Positions 42,013 through 50,644 of a stretch of 64,000 bases of DNA are shown here, in pieces; within the stretch, counting starts at the first letter, position 1; every line of letters starts with the position of its first letter. Source of the stretch: Shewanella algae (GTDB lineage Bacteria; Pseudomonadota; Gammaproteobacteria; Enterobacterales; Shewanellaceae); contig NZ_CP068230.1 of assembly GCF_009183365.2 (NCBI RefSeq), positions 2,633,001-2,697,000 of the forward strand. Reading direction: 5' to 3'. Both the position numbers and the translations under genes were made by a program. The notes beneath the pieces are model-generated. The model was not told the DNA's origin. It saw nothing but the letters and a program-made list of their open reading frames with translations, and did not search any database.

Positions 42013-42231
42013 GCTTGTCTCCTGCATCCAGCTAAGATAGGGTTGACACCATTATTAATGAAGCAGACACAAATACCATGTTTATTTCATGGATTTGTGA
42101 ACTGGCTATCAAGTTAACGGCGGCCGGAACCACTCTATTTGGGAGTGATTCTCACCTCCCCGGATCTCGCTTGATCATCCACGCTACGGAAGCTCAACTG
42201 GGTTTCCGTTATAGAACCAAAAGAGGTAGCA

Positions 42232-42642
42232 ATGTCACAAGTTCTCCATACCATGCTCAGGGTCGGTAACCTTGAACGCAGCATCCACTTCTACACAGAA
42301 ATCATGGGAATGAAGCTACTGCGTCAATCGGAAAACCCTGAATATAAATATACCCTCGCCTTCGTCGGCTACGGCGAAGAATCAACCGGCCAGGCAGTCA
42401 TAGAGCTCACCTACAACTGGGGAACAGAGCAATATGATATGGGTAATGCCTTTGGACATATTGCCATAGGCGAAGAAGATATCTACGCCCGCTGTGAAGC
42501 AATCAGCGCCGCCGGTGGCAAGGTTATCCGCGCCCCAGGCCCTGTTGCCGGCGGAACCACTGAAATTGCTTTTGTTGAAGATCCTGACGGTTACAAAATA
42601 GAGCTCATTCAAATGAGCTCGGCTGAGCACGGCCTGGGTTAA
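42232..42642 (+). CDS. gloA: Lactoylglutathione lyase (glyoxalase I) GloA
   Basis: GloA converts the methylglyoxal-glutathione hemithioacetal to S-lactoylglutathione, the first detoxification step. The 136-residue protein shows metal ligands in the expected places: His5 (LHTMLRVGNLERS), Glu near 56 (AVIELTYNWG), His near 74 (FGHIAIG) and Glu near 122 (GYKIELIQ). The size matches the nickel-type bacterial enzyme. It is monocistronic, with a terminator behind it. Confidence 0.97.
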   Translation: MSQVLHTMLRVGNLERSIHFYTEIMGMKLLRQSENPEYKYTLAFVGYGEESTGQAVIELTYNWGTEQYDMGNAFGHIAIGEEDIYARCEAISAAGGKVIRAPGPVAGGTTEIAFVEDPDGYKIELIQMSSAEHGLG

Positions 42643-42655
42643 ACCATCAGACATT

Positions 42656-42684
42656 AAAAAAGCGCCCGAAGGCGCTTTTTTTCA
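42656..42684. terminator. Bidirectional terminator between gloA and the TonB-dependent receptor
   Basis: AAAAAGCGCC-CGA-AGGCGCTTTTTTTC forms a stem with A/T-runs on both strands; both flanking genes converge on it. Confidence 0.9.
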
Positions 42685-42698
42685 TTCCATGATATGGC

Positions 42699-45269
42699 TT
42701 AGAACTTGTAAGTCACACCACCGTAGATTTGACGACCGATAGTGTCATAGACTTCAGGTACCGTACCCGCATCACTACCATTGGACACAAATGAAGGTTC
42801 TTCATCAGTTAAGTTCTTAACACCCAGTGAAGCTGTGAAGCCATCCGTGAAGTGATAAGTACCGACAATGTTGTGGTACATTACAGCATCAGCCTTTGCA
42901 ACTGCAGTGAACGGTTTATCATTCTGATCGTAATCAGTATAGATATCATCCATCTTACCTATATAACGGTTGTAATACATCAAACTCCAATCGCCACGAC
43001 TTGCCTGAATACTGAAGTTGTTACGAACTTCTGCATAAGCGCCAAAGTTACCATCGATAGTACCGTCATAGGCAACGCCATCCTGCTCAAACTCCAGCAG
43101 ATAGGTCAGGTCGTTGTTGATCTTCCAATCCAGCCCCAGACCTTCAAAGCTGTAGGCCAGGTTGAAATCGATACCACTGGTATTCTGGCTACCCACGTTG
43201 GTCAGAGGGTTGGTCAGTTTAGACAAGTCTCCATTAGCTTCTATACCGAACTGTTTACATGCATCACCACTTTGACCACCAGTTTGTTGTTGCTCTTTAA
43301 AACAAGCATTCAAGCCTGCTTGAGCATCCAGACGGGTAATGGCATTGCTCACCCGGAAGCGCCAGTAGTCCAGTGTCAGAGACATACCATCGATAAAGCG
43401 TGGCGAGTAAACCAGACCGGCAGTGTAAGACTCAGACTCTTCCGGTTTCAGACCCGTATCTGAGGTGTAGTTAACCAGGATCTGTGGATCTTGTTCATTA
43501 CCCCATGGATCATCCAGATAGTCATAAGACCCTGTGTTACCACCGTAGAGCTCGCTGACGTTTGGCGCCCGGAAACCGGTAGCCGCCACGGCGCGCAGCA
43601 TCAAATCATCTGTGGCTTCATAGGTCAGACCTATCTTCCAGGTCGTTGCCTTGCCGAAAGTTGAGTAGTCATCGAAACGCAGGGCAAATTCACCGGTCAG
43701 TTTTTCAGTGAAAGGTACACTGACTTCCTGATAGATAGAGATAACGTCGTAATTACCATCAGTTGGGTCTTGCTGGGCGGCAGTACCTTCACCGGCAACA
43801 ATCACAGGATCAGGGTTGTAATAACCGCTGTCGTAACGGTATTCGGCACCGATAGCGAAGCTGACAGGACCGGCACTCAGATCAAACAGCTCACCACTCA
43901 ATACGCCGGCAACCACGTGTTGTTCATTACCACCATCATTGCGCTCGGTGAAGCCGATGTCATTGATGATCTCTTGAGTCAGCGGGGCACCACTGAGCCA
44001 GGCATCCAGATTGTTATAGACGGACTCTTCCATCTTTTTGGCATTGATGGAGTTTTCAACCCAGGTATCGGCCTTGTTTTTGCCATAAGTGTAGGAAAGA
44101 TCCCAAGTCATACCTGTGTTGACATCGAGTGTGCCCTGCAGGCCAATAGAGGCGCGCAGAGTATCGATGTCCTGGTTGTAGATACGAGGGCCTACATCAT
44201 TGGTACGGCGACGATAGTTAACACGGCCGGTTTTATCGGCCTTAATGCCGGCGTCCAGCATGGACTGATCCAACGTGATGCACTTGACCGGATCATCTGT
44301 TTGACCACAAACACCCAGCATAATATCAGCTGGCTGAGCGGCCATTTGCTGATCTGACTTACGCTTGGTGTACAGAATATCACCTGTCAGTACCAATTCA
44401 TTGCCCAGCTCCTGGATCATGTTGGCAAACAGACTATAGCGTTTACTAGGCGTCTGGAACCAGCTGTCTTGGGTATAGTCGTAACCTGTGCTGCGCTTAA
44501 CCCAGTTGCCGTTGGCATCTTTGACCATACCAGCCAGAGAGCCGGTTGGAATGAAGGAACTGGCGCCTGGTTCGGTCCAGTCACGGTCGCCCTGAATAAC
44601 ACCACGACGGTCAGAGTAAGCTGCACCAAAGGTATAGTTACCGCCGTTGTCTGTGTTGAAACCGTACAGCAGGCTCAGTTCGCCGTTTTCACCGTCGCCC
44701 TTATCGGTTCCGCTGCCGTTGAAATCCAGCTGGAAGCCTTCAAAATCTTTCTTGGTGATGATGTTGACCACACCGGCAATAGCATCTGAGCCGTATACCG
44801 CCGAGGCACCATCCTTAAGAATCTCTACCCGGGCAATCATCGCTACTGGGATTGAGTTCAAGTCCACTGCACTATCTGCGCCTGAGCCTGAGTTCACCAT
44901 ACGGCGGCCATTGAGCAGTACCAGAGTACGTTCAGCACCCATACCGCGCAGATCGACCTGAGCCACGCCATCGGCACCATTGTTGGTGGTTGAACCTACA
45001 GCCGCACCGGCCATAGAGGTCTGAGCCTGCAGCAGTTGGTCAACAGAAGTGAAGCCTTCTGCACGAATGGCATCGGCACTGATCACTGTCACTGGAGAAG
45101 CGGTTTCCATATCCTGACGCTGGATACGTGAACCTGTTACTTCGATACGTTCTACCTTGGCACCGTCTTCTGCGGCGTAAGCCACCTGAGACACAGATGC
45201 AGCTCCCGTTGAAACCGCAGCAAACAGAGCCAGTCTGACTGCGCCAGTCAGCTTATTGGTTCTTGTCAT
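42699..45269 (-). CDS. TonB-dependent outer-membrane receptor
   Basis: An 856-residue outer-membrane receptor. The signal peptide ends near SQVAYAAEDG (about residue 32). VERIEVTGSRIQRQDMETASPVTVIS begins the plug, which continues through LVLLNGRRMVNSG; the barrel ends with the aromatic YGGVTYKF. Proteins of this type import siderophores, oligosaccharides or peptides using TonB; the substrate cannot be assigned. A longer frame from 45323 exists, but ATG 45269 behind AAGGGAG gives the proper signal peptide. No transporter, TonB or regulator is adjacent, so it is an orphan. Confidence 0.9.
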   Translation of the reverse strand: MTRTNKLTGAVRLALFAAVSTGAASVSQVAYAAEDGAKVERIEVTGSRIQRQDMETASPVTVISADAIRAEGFTSVDQLLQAQTSMAGAAVGSTTNNGADGVAQVDLRGMGAERTLVLLNGRRMVNSGSGADSAVDLNSIPVAMIARVEILKDGASAVYGSDAIAGVVNIITKKDFEGFQLDFNGSGTDKGDGENGELSLLYGFNTDNGGNYTFGAAYSDRRGVIQGDRDWTEPGASSFIPTGSLAGMVKDANGNWVKRSTGYDYTQDSWFQTPSKRYSLFANMIQELGNELVLTGDILYTKRKSDQQMAAQPADIMLGVCGQTDDPVKCITLDQSMLDAGIKADKTGRVNYRRRTNDVGPRIYNQDIDTLRASIGLQGTLDVNTGMTWDLSYTYGKNKADTWVENSINAKKMEESVYNNLDAWLSGAPLTQEIINDIGFTERNDGGNEQHVVAGVLSGELFDLSAGPVSFAIGAEYRYDSGYYNPDPVIVAGEGTAAQQDPTDGNYDVISIYQEVSVPFTEKLTGEFALRFDDYSTFGKATTWKIGLTYEATDDLMLRAVAATGFRAPNVSELYGGNTGSYDYLDDPWGNEQDPQILVNYTSDTGLKPEESESYTAGLVYSPRFIDGMSLTLDYWRFRVSNAITRLDAQAGLNACFKEQQQTGGQSGDACKQFGIEANGDLSKLTNPLTNVGSQNTSGIDFNLAYSFEGLGLDWKINNDLTYLLEFEQDGVAYDGTIDGNFGAYAEVRNNFSIQASRGDWSLMYYNRYIGKMDDIYTDYDQNDKPFTAVAKADAVMYHNIVGTYHFTDGFTASLGVKNLTDEEPSFVSNGSDAGTVPEVYDTIGRQIYGGVTYKF

Positions 45270-45910
45270 TTTAAACTCCCTTACTTCCTGGTTTGTTTTT
45301 ATTTTCACCGCGCTTATTAACACGGCGTTGCCAAGATACTGTCGCCTCGTTTCAACATCGTCAATAACAGGATTTTAATCTGACAAATCCGCTAATGTTT
45401 AATTTATGTTTATTTTTTGTTTTGTTTAATGACAAATAGAACCCGCCTATCCTATAGCGAATAGATATGCAGCCAATTACCGGGAGTTGTTAAAAAATAA
45501 ACTTTGATTTTTTGTTAATTCTCAACATATTAATTAACATTGCCCATCTCAAAAAGTGCGACATCCGTCACACTTTTAGTTGTTTCCACACTGATACATC
45601 ACAGTAAAAAGTCGAAATTTTTCTCAATACAATTCCCTGCCTTGAATCATCGTAAACGCCTTAATTGCATATACAGCAAGCCTGACCAGTCACATTTGGT
45701 AAGTAATAAAACGATACAGATAATACATTTGTTGCAACATTGTTTTATTTTGAGGTTACCCCAAACTGCTTTGGTAGTCTTTTATGCTGCAAACAACAGG
45801 ATTCAATCGGCAGATAAGTGGTCAATAAAACAAAAATCAGAGTAGATTGTTAAAATGAAAGGTAATTTAAGATGATGACACCCATCGAAGATAGGCGCGC
45901 AAAAACGGGC
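45270..45910. other. Long AT-rich intergenic region upstream of the TonB-dependent receptor
   Basis: About 640 bp, clearly more AT-rich than its surroundings. One plus-strand frame (45540-45845) has no RBS, no protein-like pattern and poor codon use. No clear Fur box was found. It may contain distal control sites for the receptor, or a small RNA that cannot be recognised by eye. Confidence 0.5.
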
Positions 45911-45946
45911 AGAAAAAAGGCCGGAATATATCCGGCCTCCTCTTTT
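45910..45946 (-). terminator. Terminator after grxD
   Basis: On the minus strand GGCCGGATATATTCCGGCC is followed by TTTTTTC, about 35 bases after the grxD stop codon. Confidence 0.85.
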
Positions 45947-45973
45947 AAATGCTTAAAGGTGCTGAAATAGACC

Positions 45974-46309
45974 TTAGGCTTCATCCTGCTTGTACTTGGC
46001 AGCAGTGTCCTTGATCAAGGTCTGTAACTCACCTTTTTGGTACATCTCGGTCAGGATATCGCAACCACCGACCAGCTCACCTTCAACCCACAACTGAGGG
46101 AACGTTGGCCAATTGGCATACTTGGGCAGTTCAGCACGGATATCAGGATGCTGCAAAATATCAACAAACGCGAACTGCTCGCCGATATTGATCATGATCT
46201 GAGCCACCTGAGAGGAAAAACCACAGCTGGGTAATTTGGGCGAACCTTTCATGTAAAGGATGATGGGGTTTTCAGCGATTTGCTGCTTAATTTTTTCAAC
46301 AGTTTCCAT
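45974..46309 (-). CDS. grxD: Monothiol glutaredoxin GrxD
   Basis: A 111-residue monothiol glutaredoxin with the CGFS active site (KLPSCGFSSQ near residues 27-36) and WPTFPQLWVEGELVGGCDI near 67-85, the glutathione- and [2Fe-2S]-binding region. GrxD carries iron-sulfur clusters to target proteins in the cytoplasm. It is divergent from sodB, the iron superoxide dismutase gene; the same two genes are near neighbours in E. coli. Confidence 0.96.
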   Translation of the reverse strand: METVEKIKQQIAENPIILYMKGSPKLPSCGFSSQVAQIMINIGEQFAFVDILQHPDIRAELPKYANWPTFPQLWVEGELVGGCDILTEMYQKGELQTLIKDTAAKYKQDEA

Positions 46310-46448
46310 TTACGTTCCTGAGTACGATACTATATTTGATTCACTATTGTACGCGAGAGAAACGCAGAACAAAATCACACTATTTGTAAGGTTATTTAGT
46401 CATTTGATTTTTCAATGATGTCAATCTGCTCAATCACTCAAACAATGA

Positions 46449-46476
46449 TTCACTTCACAAATTTTATCGGTACAAT
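46449..46476 (+). promoter_or_regulatory. Possible sodB promoter
   Basis: TTCACT (46449-46454), 16 bases, then TACAAT (46471-46476), about 55 bases before the sodB start. It is a plausible sigma70 promoter with a weak -35. Confidence 0.4.
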
Positions 46477-46530
46477 AGGTGGCAGTGAGCAAGTCTGAAA
46501 ATGATAAACCAAGTCCATGGAGAGATACTA

Positions 46531-47115
46531 ATGGCTTTCGAATTACCTGCATTACCATATGCCAAGAACGCACTGGAACCCCACATTTCTCAGGAAACCA
46601 TCGAATACCACTACGGTAAGCACCACAACACTTACGTGGTTAAGCTGAACGGTCTGATCGAAGGCACTGAATTTGCCGGCAAGACCCTGGAAGAGATTGT
46701 AAAAACCTCCAGCGGCGGTATTTTCAACAACGCCGCTCAGGTTTGGAACCACACTTTTTACTGGAATTGTCTGGCGCCTAACGGTGGCGGCGAAGCCACC
46801 GGTGCTGTAGCCGAAGCTATCAATGCTGCTTTTGGTTCTTTTGAAGCCTTCAAGACTCAGTTCACTGAGTCTGCTGTCAACAACTTTGGTAGCGGCTGGA
46901 CCTGGCTGGTTAAAAAGGCTGATGGCACTGTCGCTATCGTTAACACCAGCAACGCGGCCACTCCGCTGACTGATGCTTCAGTGACCCCACTGCTGACCGT
47001 TGACGTTTGGGAGCACGCTTACTACATCGACTACCGTAACGTTCGCCCTGACTACATGGCGCACTTCTGGCAGTTGCTGAACTGGGACTTTGTTAACCAA
47101 AACTTCGCCGGTTAA
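46531..47115 (+). CDS. sodB: Iron superoxide dismutase SodB
   Basis: SodB converts superoxide to oxygen and peroxide in the cytoplasm. The 194-residue protein has the ligand set His27 (YHYGKHHNTYV), His near 74 (WNHTFYW), Asp and His near 157-161 (DVWEHAYYIDYRN). LAPNGGGEATG is typical of iron rather than manganese enzymes. An in-frame ATG at 46501 would add 10 residues, but MAFELPALPYAKNAL at 46531 is the family start. A strong terminator follows. Confidence 0.97.
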   Translation: MAFELPALPYAKNALEPHISQETIEYHYGKHHNTYVVKLNGLIEGTEFAGKTLEEIVKTSSGGIFNNAAQVWNHTFYWNCLAPNGGGEATGAVAEAINAAFGSFEAFKTQFTESAVNNFGSGWTWLVKKADGTVAIVNTSNAATPLTDASVTPLLTVDVWEHAYYIDYRNVRPDYMAHFWQLLNWDFVNQNFAG

Positions 47116-47137
47116 TAATACTCAAACTGAGTGCCTG

Positions 47138-47166
47138 AAAAGGAGCCTTATGGCTCCTTTTTTATT
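47138..47166 (+). terminator. Terminator after sodB
   Basis: AAAAGGAGCC-TTAT-GGCTCCTTTTTTAT, a short GC stem with a strong T-run about 20 bases after the stop codon. Confidence 0.9.
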
Positions 47167-47380
47167 GCCCATAAGCACTCTCCCGCAAGCCGACCGCACA
47201 TCAACAAGCTCACCCTCCGGCAGCAATTCACAAGTGCAACAATTGCTTTTGCAACTATTTGCCTTTGTTTTTATTTATGTTTTTTGACATGAAGCATGAA
47301 TTAGTGTCTAAGATTAATGGTAGGCAACTGCTAAAGACAGTTCCCTTCCCAGACATATTTGGCGTTTCAGGGGGTTTAAA

Positions 47381-49315
47381 ATGGGCATATTTGAGCACTA
47401 CCAACAGCGCTATGAGAAGAAACTCGATGAAGAATACACATTACAGGAGTTTCTTGATATCTGTAAGCAAGATCGCAGCGCCTACGCTTCGGCTGCAGAA
47501 AGACTGCTTATCGCCATCGGCGAGCCGGAAGTGGTCGACACTTCCAAGAATCAGGTTCTGAGCCGGATATTTTCCAACCGCTTAATCTCTCGCTATCCTG
47601 CGTTTAAAGACTTCTACGGTATGGAAGATGCCATAGAGCAGATAGTCTCTTACCTTAAACACTCGGCCCAAGGGCTGGAAGAATCCAAGCAGATCCTCTA
47701 TCTGCTGGGACCTGTCGGTGGCGGTAAATCTTCGCTGGCAGAGAAGCTCAAGGCATTGATGCAGCAAGTCCCCATCTATATTCTTAGCGCCGATGGAGTC
47801 AGAAGTCCGGTCAACGACCACCCTTTCTGCCTGTTTGATGCCGAGGAAGATGGCAAGTTGCTGCAGGAAGAATACCAGATCCCGACCCGTTACCTGCGCA
47901 GCATAATGTCGCCCTGGGCGGTCAAGCGCTTGCATGACTTTGGAGGCGATATCTCCCGCTTCCGGGTCGTTAAGGTATTCCCTTCGGTGCTGGATCAAAT
48001 TGCCATCGCCAAGACTGAACCCGGTGATGACAACAACCAGGATATCTCTTCTCTTGTGGGCAAAGTCGACATTCGCCAACTGGAGCACTTTGCCCAGAAT
48101 GATGCCGATGCCTACTCCTATTCAGGAGCACTGTGCCGTGCCAACCAGGGTTTAATGGAGTTTGTGGAGATGTTCAAGGCGCCGATCAAGGTGCTGCACC
48201 CACTGCTGACCGCCACTCAGGAAGGTAACTATAACGGTACCGAAGGCTTATCGGCCCTGCCCTTTAACGGCATTATTCTGGCTCACTCCAACGAGTCTGA
48301 ATGGAGCAGCTTTAAAAATAATAAAAACAATGAAGCCTTCCTCGACCGTGTTTATATCGTTAAGGTGCCTTACTGTCTGCGCGTGTCGGAAGAGATCCAG
48401 ATTTACCGCAAGCTTATCGCCAATTCAGAACTGACCAAGGCGCCCTGTGCCCCAGGCACACTGGAGACCTTGGCTCAATTCAGCGTGCTCTCAAGGATCA
48501 AAACCCCGGAGAACTCCTCTGTCTACTCCAAGATGCGGGTCTATGACGGTGAAAGCCTCAAGGATACCGATCCCAAGGCCAAGTCTTACCAGGAATATCG
48601 TGACTATGCCGGGGTCGATGAGGGGATGCATGGACTGTCGACCCGCTTCGCGTTCAAGATCCTCTCCAAAGTCTTTAACTTCGACCACTCTGAAATTGCC
48701 GCCAACCCAGTGCATCTCTTCTATGTGCTGGAGCGGCAGATAGAGCAAGAGCAGTTCCCTTCCGATACCGCAGAAAGGTATATGGAGTTTCTGAAGGGCT
48801 ATCTGATCCCTAAATATGTTGAGTTTATCGGTAAGGAGATCCAGACCGCTTACCTGGAATCTTATTCGGAATATGGTCAGAACATCTTCGACCGCTATGT
48901 CACCTATGCCGACTTCTGGATCCAGGATCAGGAATACAGAGACCCGGAAACCGGCCAACTGTTTGACCGGGCCGCACTCAACGCCGAATTGGAGAAAATT
49001 GAAAAGCCGGCCGGAATAAGTAATCCCAAAGACTTCCGCAATGAGATAGTCAACTTTGTGCTCAGGGCCAGGGCCAATAATGATGGCAACAACCCGCAAT
49101 GGACCAGCTATGAGAAACTCAGAACCGTGATAGAGAAGAAGATGTTCTCAAATACCGAAGATCTCCTGCCGGTCATTTCTTTCAACGCCAAGACCTCCAC
49201 AGACGATCAGCGCAAACATGATGATTTTGTCAATCGTATGATGGAGAAAGGCTACACCAAGAAACAGGTACGCCTGTTGTCCGAGTGGTACTTACGGGTA
49301 CGTAAGTCCTCATAG
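47381..49315 (+). CDS. prkA: PrkA/YeaG serine protein kinase
   Basis: A 644-residue protein of the PrkA family: an AAA+ ATPase domain with Walker A LGPVGGGKSSLAEK near residues 109-122, followed by a C-terminal kinase-like region. E. coli YeaG responds to nitrogen starvation and stationary phase. It is the first gene of prkA-yeaH-spoVR, a conserved stress-related set in proteobacteria. GGGG about 10 bases before the ATG is a weak RBS. The in vivo targets are unknown. Confidence 0.95.
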   Translation: MGIFEHYQQRYEKKLDEEYTLQEFLDICKQDRSAYASAAERLLIAIGEPEVVDTSKNQVLSRIFSNRLISRYPAFKDFYGMEDAIEQIVSYLKHSAQGLEESKQILYLLGPVGGGKSSLAEKLKALMQQVPIYILSADGVRSPVNDHPFCLFDAEEDGKLLQEEYQIPTRYLRSIMSPWAVKRLHDFGGDISRFRVVKVFPSVLDQIAIAKTEPGDDNNQDISSLVGKVDIRQLEHFAQNDADAYSYSGALCRANQGLMEFVEMFKAPIKVLHPLLTATQEGNYNGTEGLSALPFNGIILAHSNESEWSSFKNNKNNEAFLDRVYIVKVPYCLRVSEEIQIYRKLIANSELTKAPCAPGTLETLAQFSVLSRIKTPENSSVYSKMRVYDGESLKDTDPKAKSYQEYRDYAGVDEGMHGLSTRFAFKILSKVFNFDHSEIAANPVHLFYVLERQIEQEQFPSDTAERYMEFLKGYLIPKYVEFIGKEIQTAYLESYSEYGQNIFDRYVTYADFWIQDQEYRDPETGQLFDRAALNAELEKIEKPAGISNPKDFRNEIVNFVLRARANNDGNNPQWTSYEKLRTVIEKKMFSNTEDLLPVISFNAKTSTDDQRKHDDFVNRMMEKGYTKKQVRLLSEWYLRVRKSS

Positions 49316-49366
49316 CTGTGCCCTTTCGGGGCTCTCGGGCCCCGGTATTTGCTTTGGGAGGTGCGT

Positions 49367-50632
49367 ATGGCGAACTTTATCGACAGGCGGTTGAATGCCA
49401 AAGGAAAGAGCACGGTTAACCGTCAGCGGTTTATTAACCGCTATAAACAACAAATTAAAAAAGCGGTCAGTGATGCCGTCACTCACCGTAGCGTCACAGA
49501 TGTCGACAAGGGAGAAAAAATCAGTATCCCCACCAAGGACATCAGCGAACCCGTATTCCATCAAGGTCGCGGCGGCGTCCGTGAGCGAGTGCATCCGGGC
49601 AACGACCAGTTTACCCGCGGCGACAAGATAGACAGGCCTCAGGGCGGTGGTGGTGGCAGCGGCAAGGGCGATGCCTCGGACTCAGGCGAGGGTCAGGATG
49701 ACTTTGTATTTCAAATCTCCAAAGATGAGTACCTCGAGCTCTTGTTTGAAGATCTTGAGTTGCCCAACCTGCAGAAAAACCGCCTGAACAAACTGGTGGA
49801 ATATCAAACTTACCGAGCCGGTTATACCAATGATGGTGTGCCCTCAAATATCAATATCGTCCGCTCTTTGAGATCCTCTCTGGCGCGGCGCACCGCCATG
49901 TCCGCAGACAAGAAACAGCGACTGCATGAACTGGAAAACGAACTGGCAGAGTTGGAAAACACTCCGGGTGCCAGTGCCGAGCGGATATTGCAGCTCAAAG
50001 AGGAGATTGAAGAGCTTAAACAGCGCATCGCCAAGGTGCCCTTTATCGACACTTTCGATCTGCGCTACAACAACTTTGCCAAGCGGGAAGTGCCCACCAG
50101 TCAGGCGGTGATGTTCTGTCTTATGGATGTCTCCGGCTCCATGGATCAGGCCACCAAGGATATGGCCAAACGCTTTTATATATTGCTGTACCTGTTTCTG
50201 ACCCGCACTTACAAGAATCTTGAGGTCGTTTATATCCGTCATCATACCCAGGCAAAAGAAGTGGATGAACACGAGTTCTTCTACTCCCAGGAAACGGGCG
50301 GCACCATAGTCTCCAGTGCACTGAAACTGATGCACGAAATTCAACAGGAGCGTTATCCGGCCAATGAATGGAATATCTATGCCGCCCAGGCATCCGATGG
50401 TGACAACTGGGCCGATGATTCGCCCACCTGTTATCAGATCCTCGAAACACAACTGCTACCCGTAGTGCGCTATTTCAGTTACATAGAAATCACCAACAGG
50501 GCGCATCAGACGCTCTGGCGTGAATATGAAACCCTGCAAAAACAATTCGACAATATGGCGGTACAACATATTCGTCAGGCAGAGGATATCTATCCCGTAT
50601 TCAGAGAGTTGTTCAAGAAGCAGGCGGTTTAG
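49367..50632 (+). CDS. yeaH: YeaH/YhbH family protein (DUF444)
   Basis: A 421-residue DUF444 protein. The C-terminal half has a von Willebrand A-like fold with a MIDAS motif (MDVSGSMDQATKDMAKRF near residue 254), and the N-terminal part is charged with a Gly-rich linker (QGGGGGSGKGD near 90). Its role is unknown, but it is always paired with PrkA, and in E. coli yeaG and yeaH form one operon. ATG 49367 follows GGGAGG; the earlier ATG at 49349 lacks this. Thirteen bases separate it from spoVR. Confidence 0.93.
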   Translation: MANFIDRRLNAKGKSTVNRQRFINRYKQQIKKAVSDAVTHRSVTDVDKGEKISIPTKDISEPVFHQGRGGVRERVHPGNDQFTRGDKIDRPQGGGGGSGKGDASDSGEGQDDFVFQISKDEYLELLFEDLELPNLQKNRLNKLVEYQTYRAGYTNDGVPSNINIVRSLRSSLARRTAMSADKKQRLHELENELAELENTPGASAERILQLKEEIEELKQRIAKVPFIDTFDLRYNNFAKREVPTSQAVMFCLMDVSGSMDQATKDMAKRFYILLYLFLTRTYKNLEVVYIRHHTQAKEVDEHEFFYSQETGGTIVSSALKLMHEIQQERYPANEWNIYAAQASDGDNWADDSPTCYQILETQLLPVVRYFSYIEITNRAHQTLWREYETLQKQFDNMAVQHIRQAEDIYPVFRELFKKQAV

Positions 50633-50644
50633 GGGGAAGCGATT

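Noticed and set aside
45540..45845. A 101-codon plus-strand frame upstream of grxD
   Set aside because: It lies in AT-rich DNA, lacks an RBS and has no recognisable pattern.
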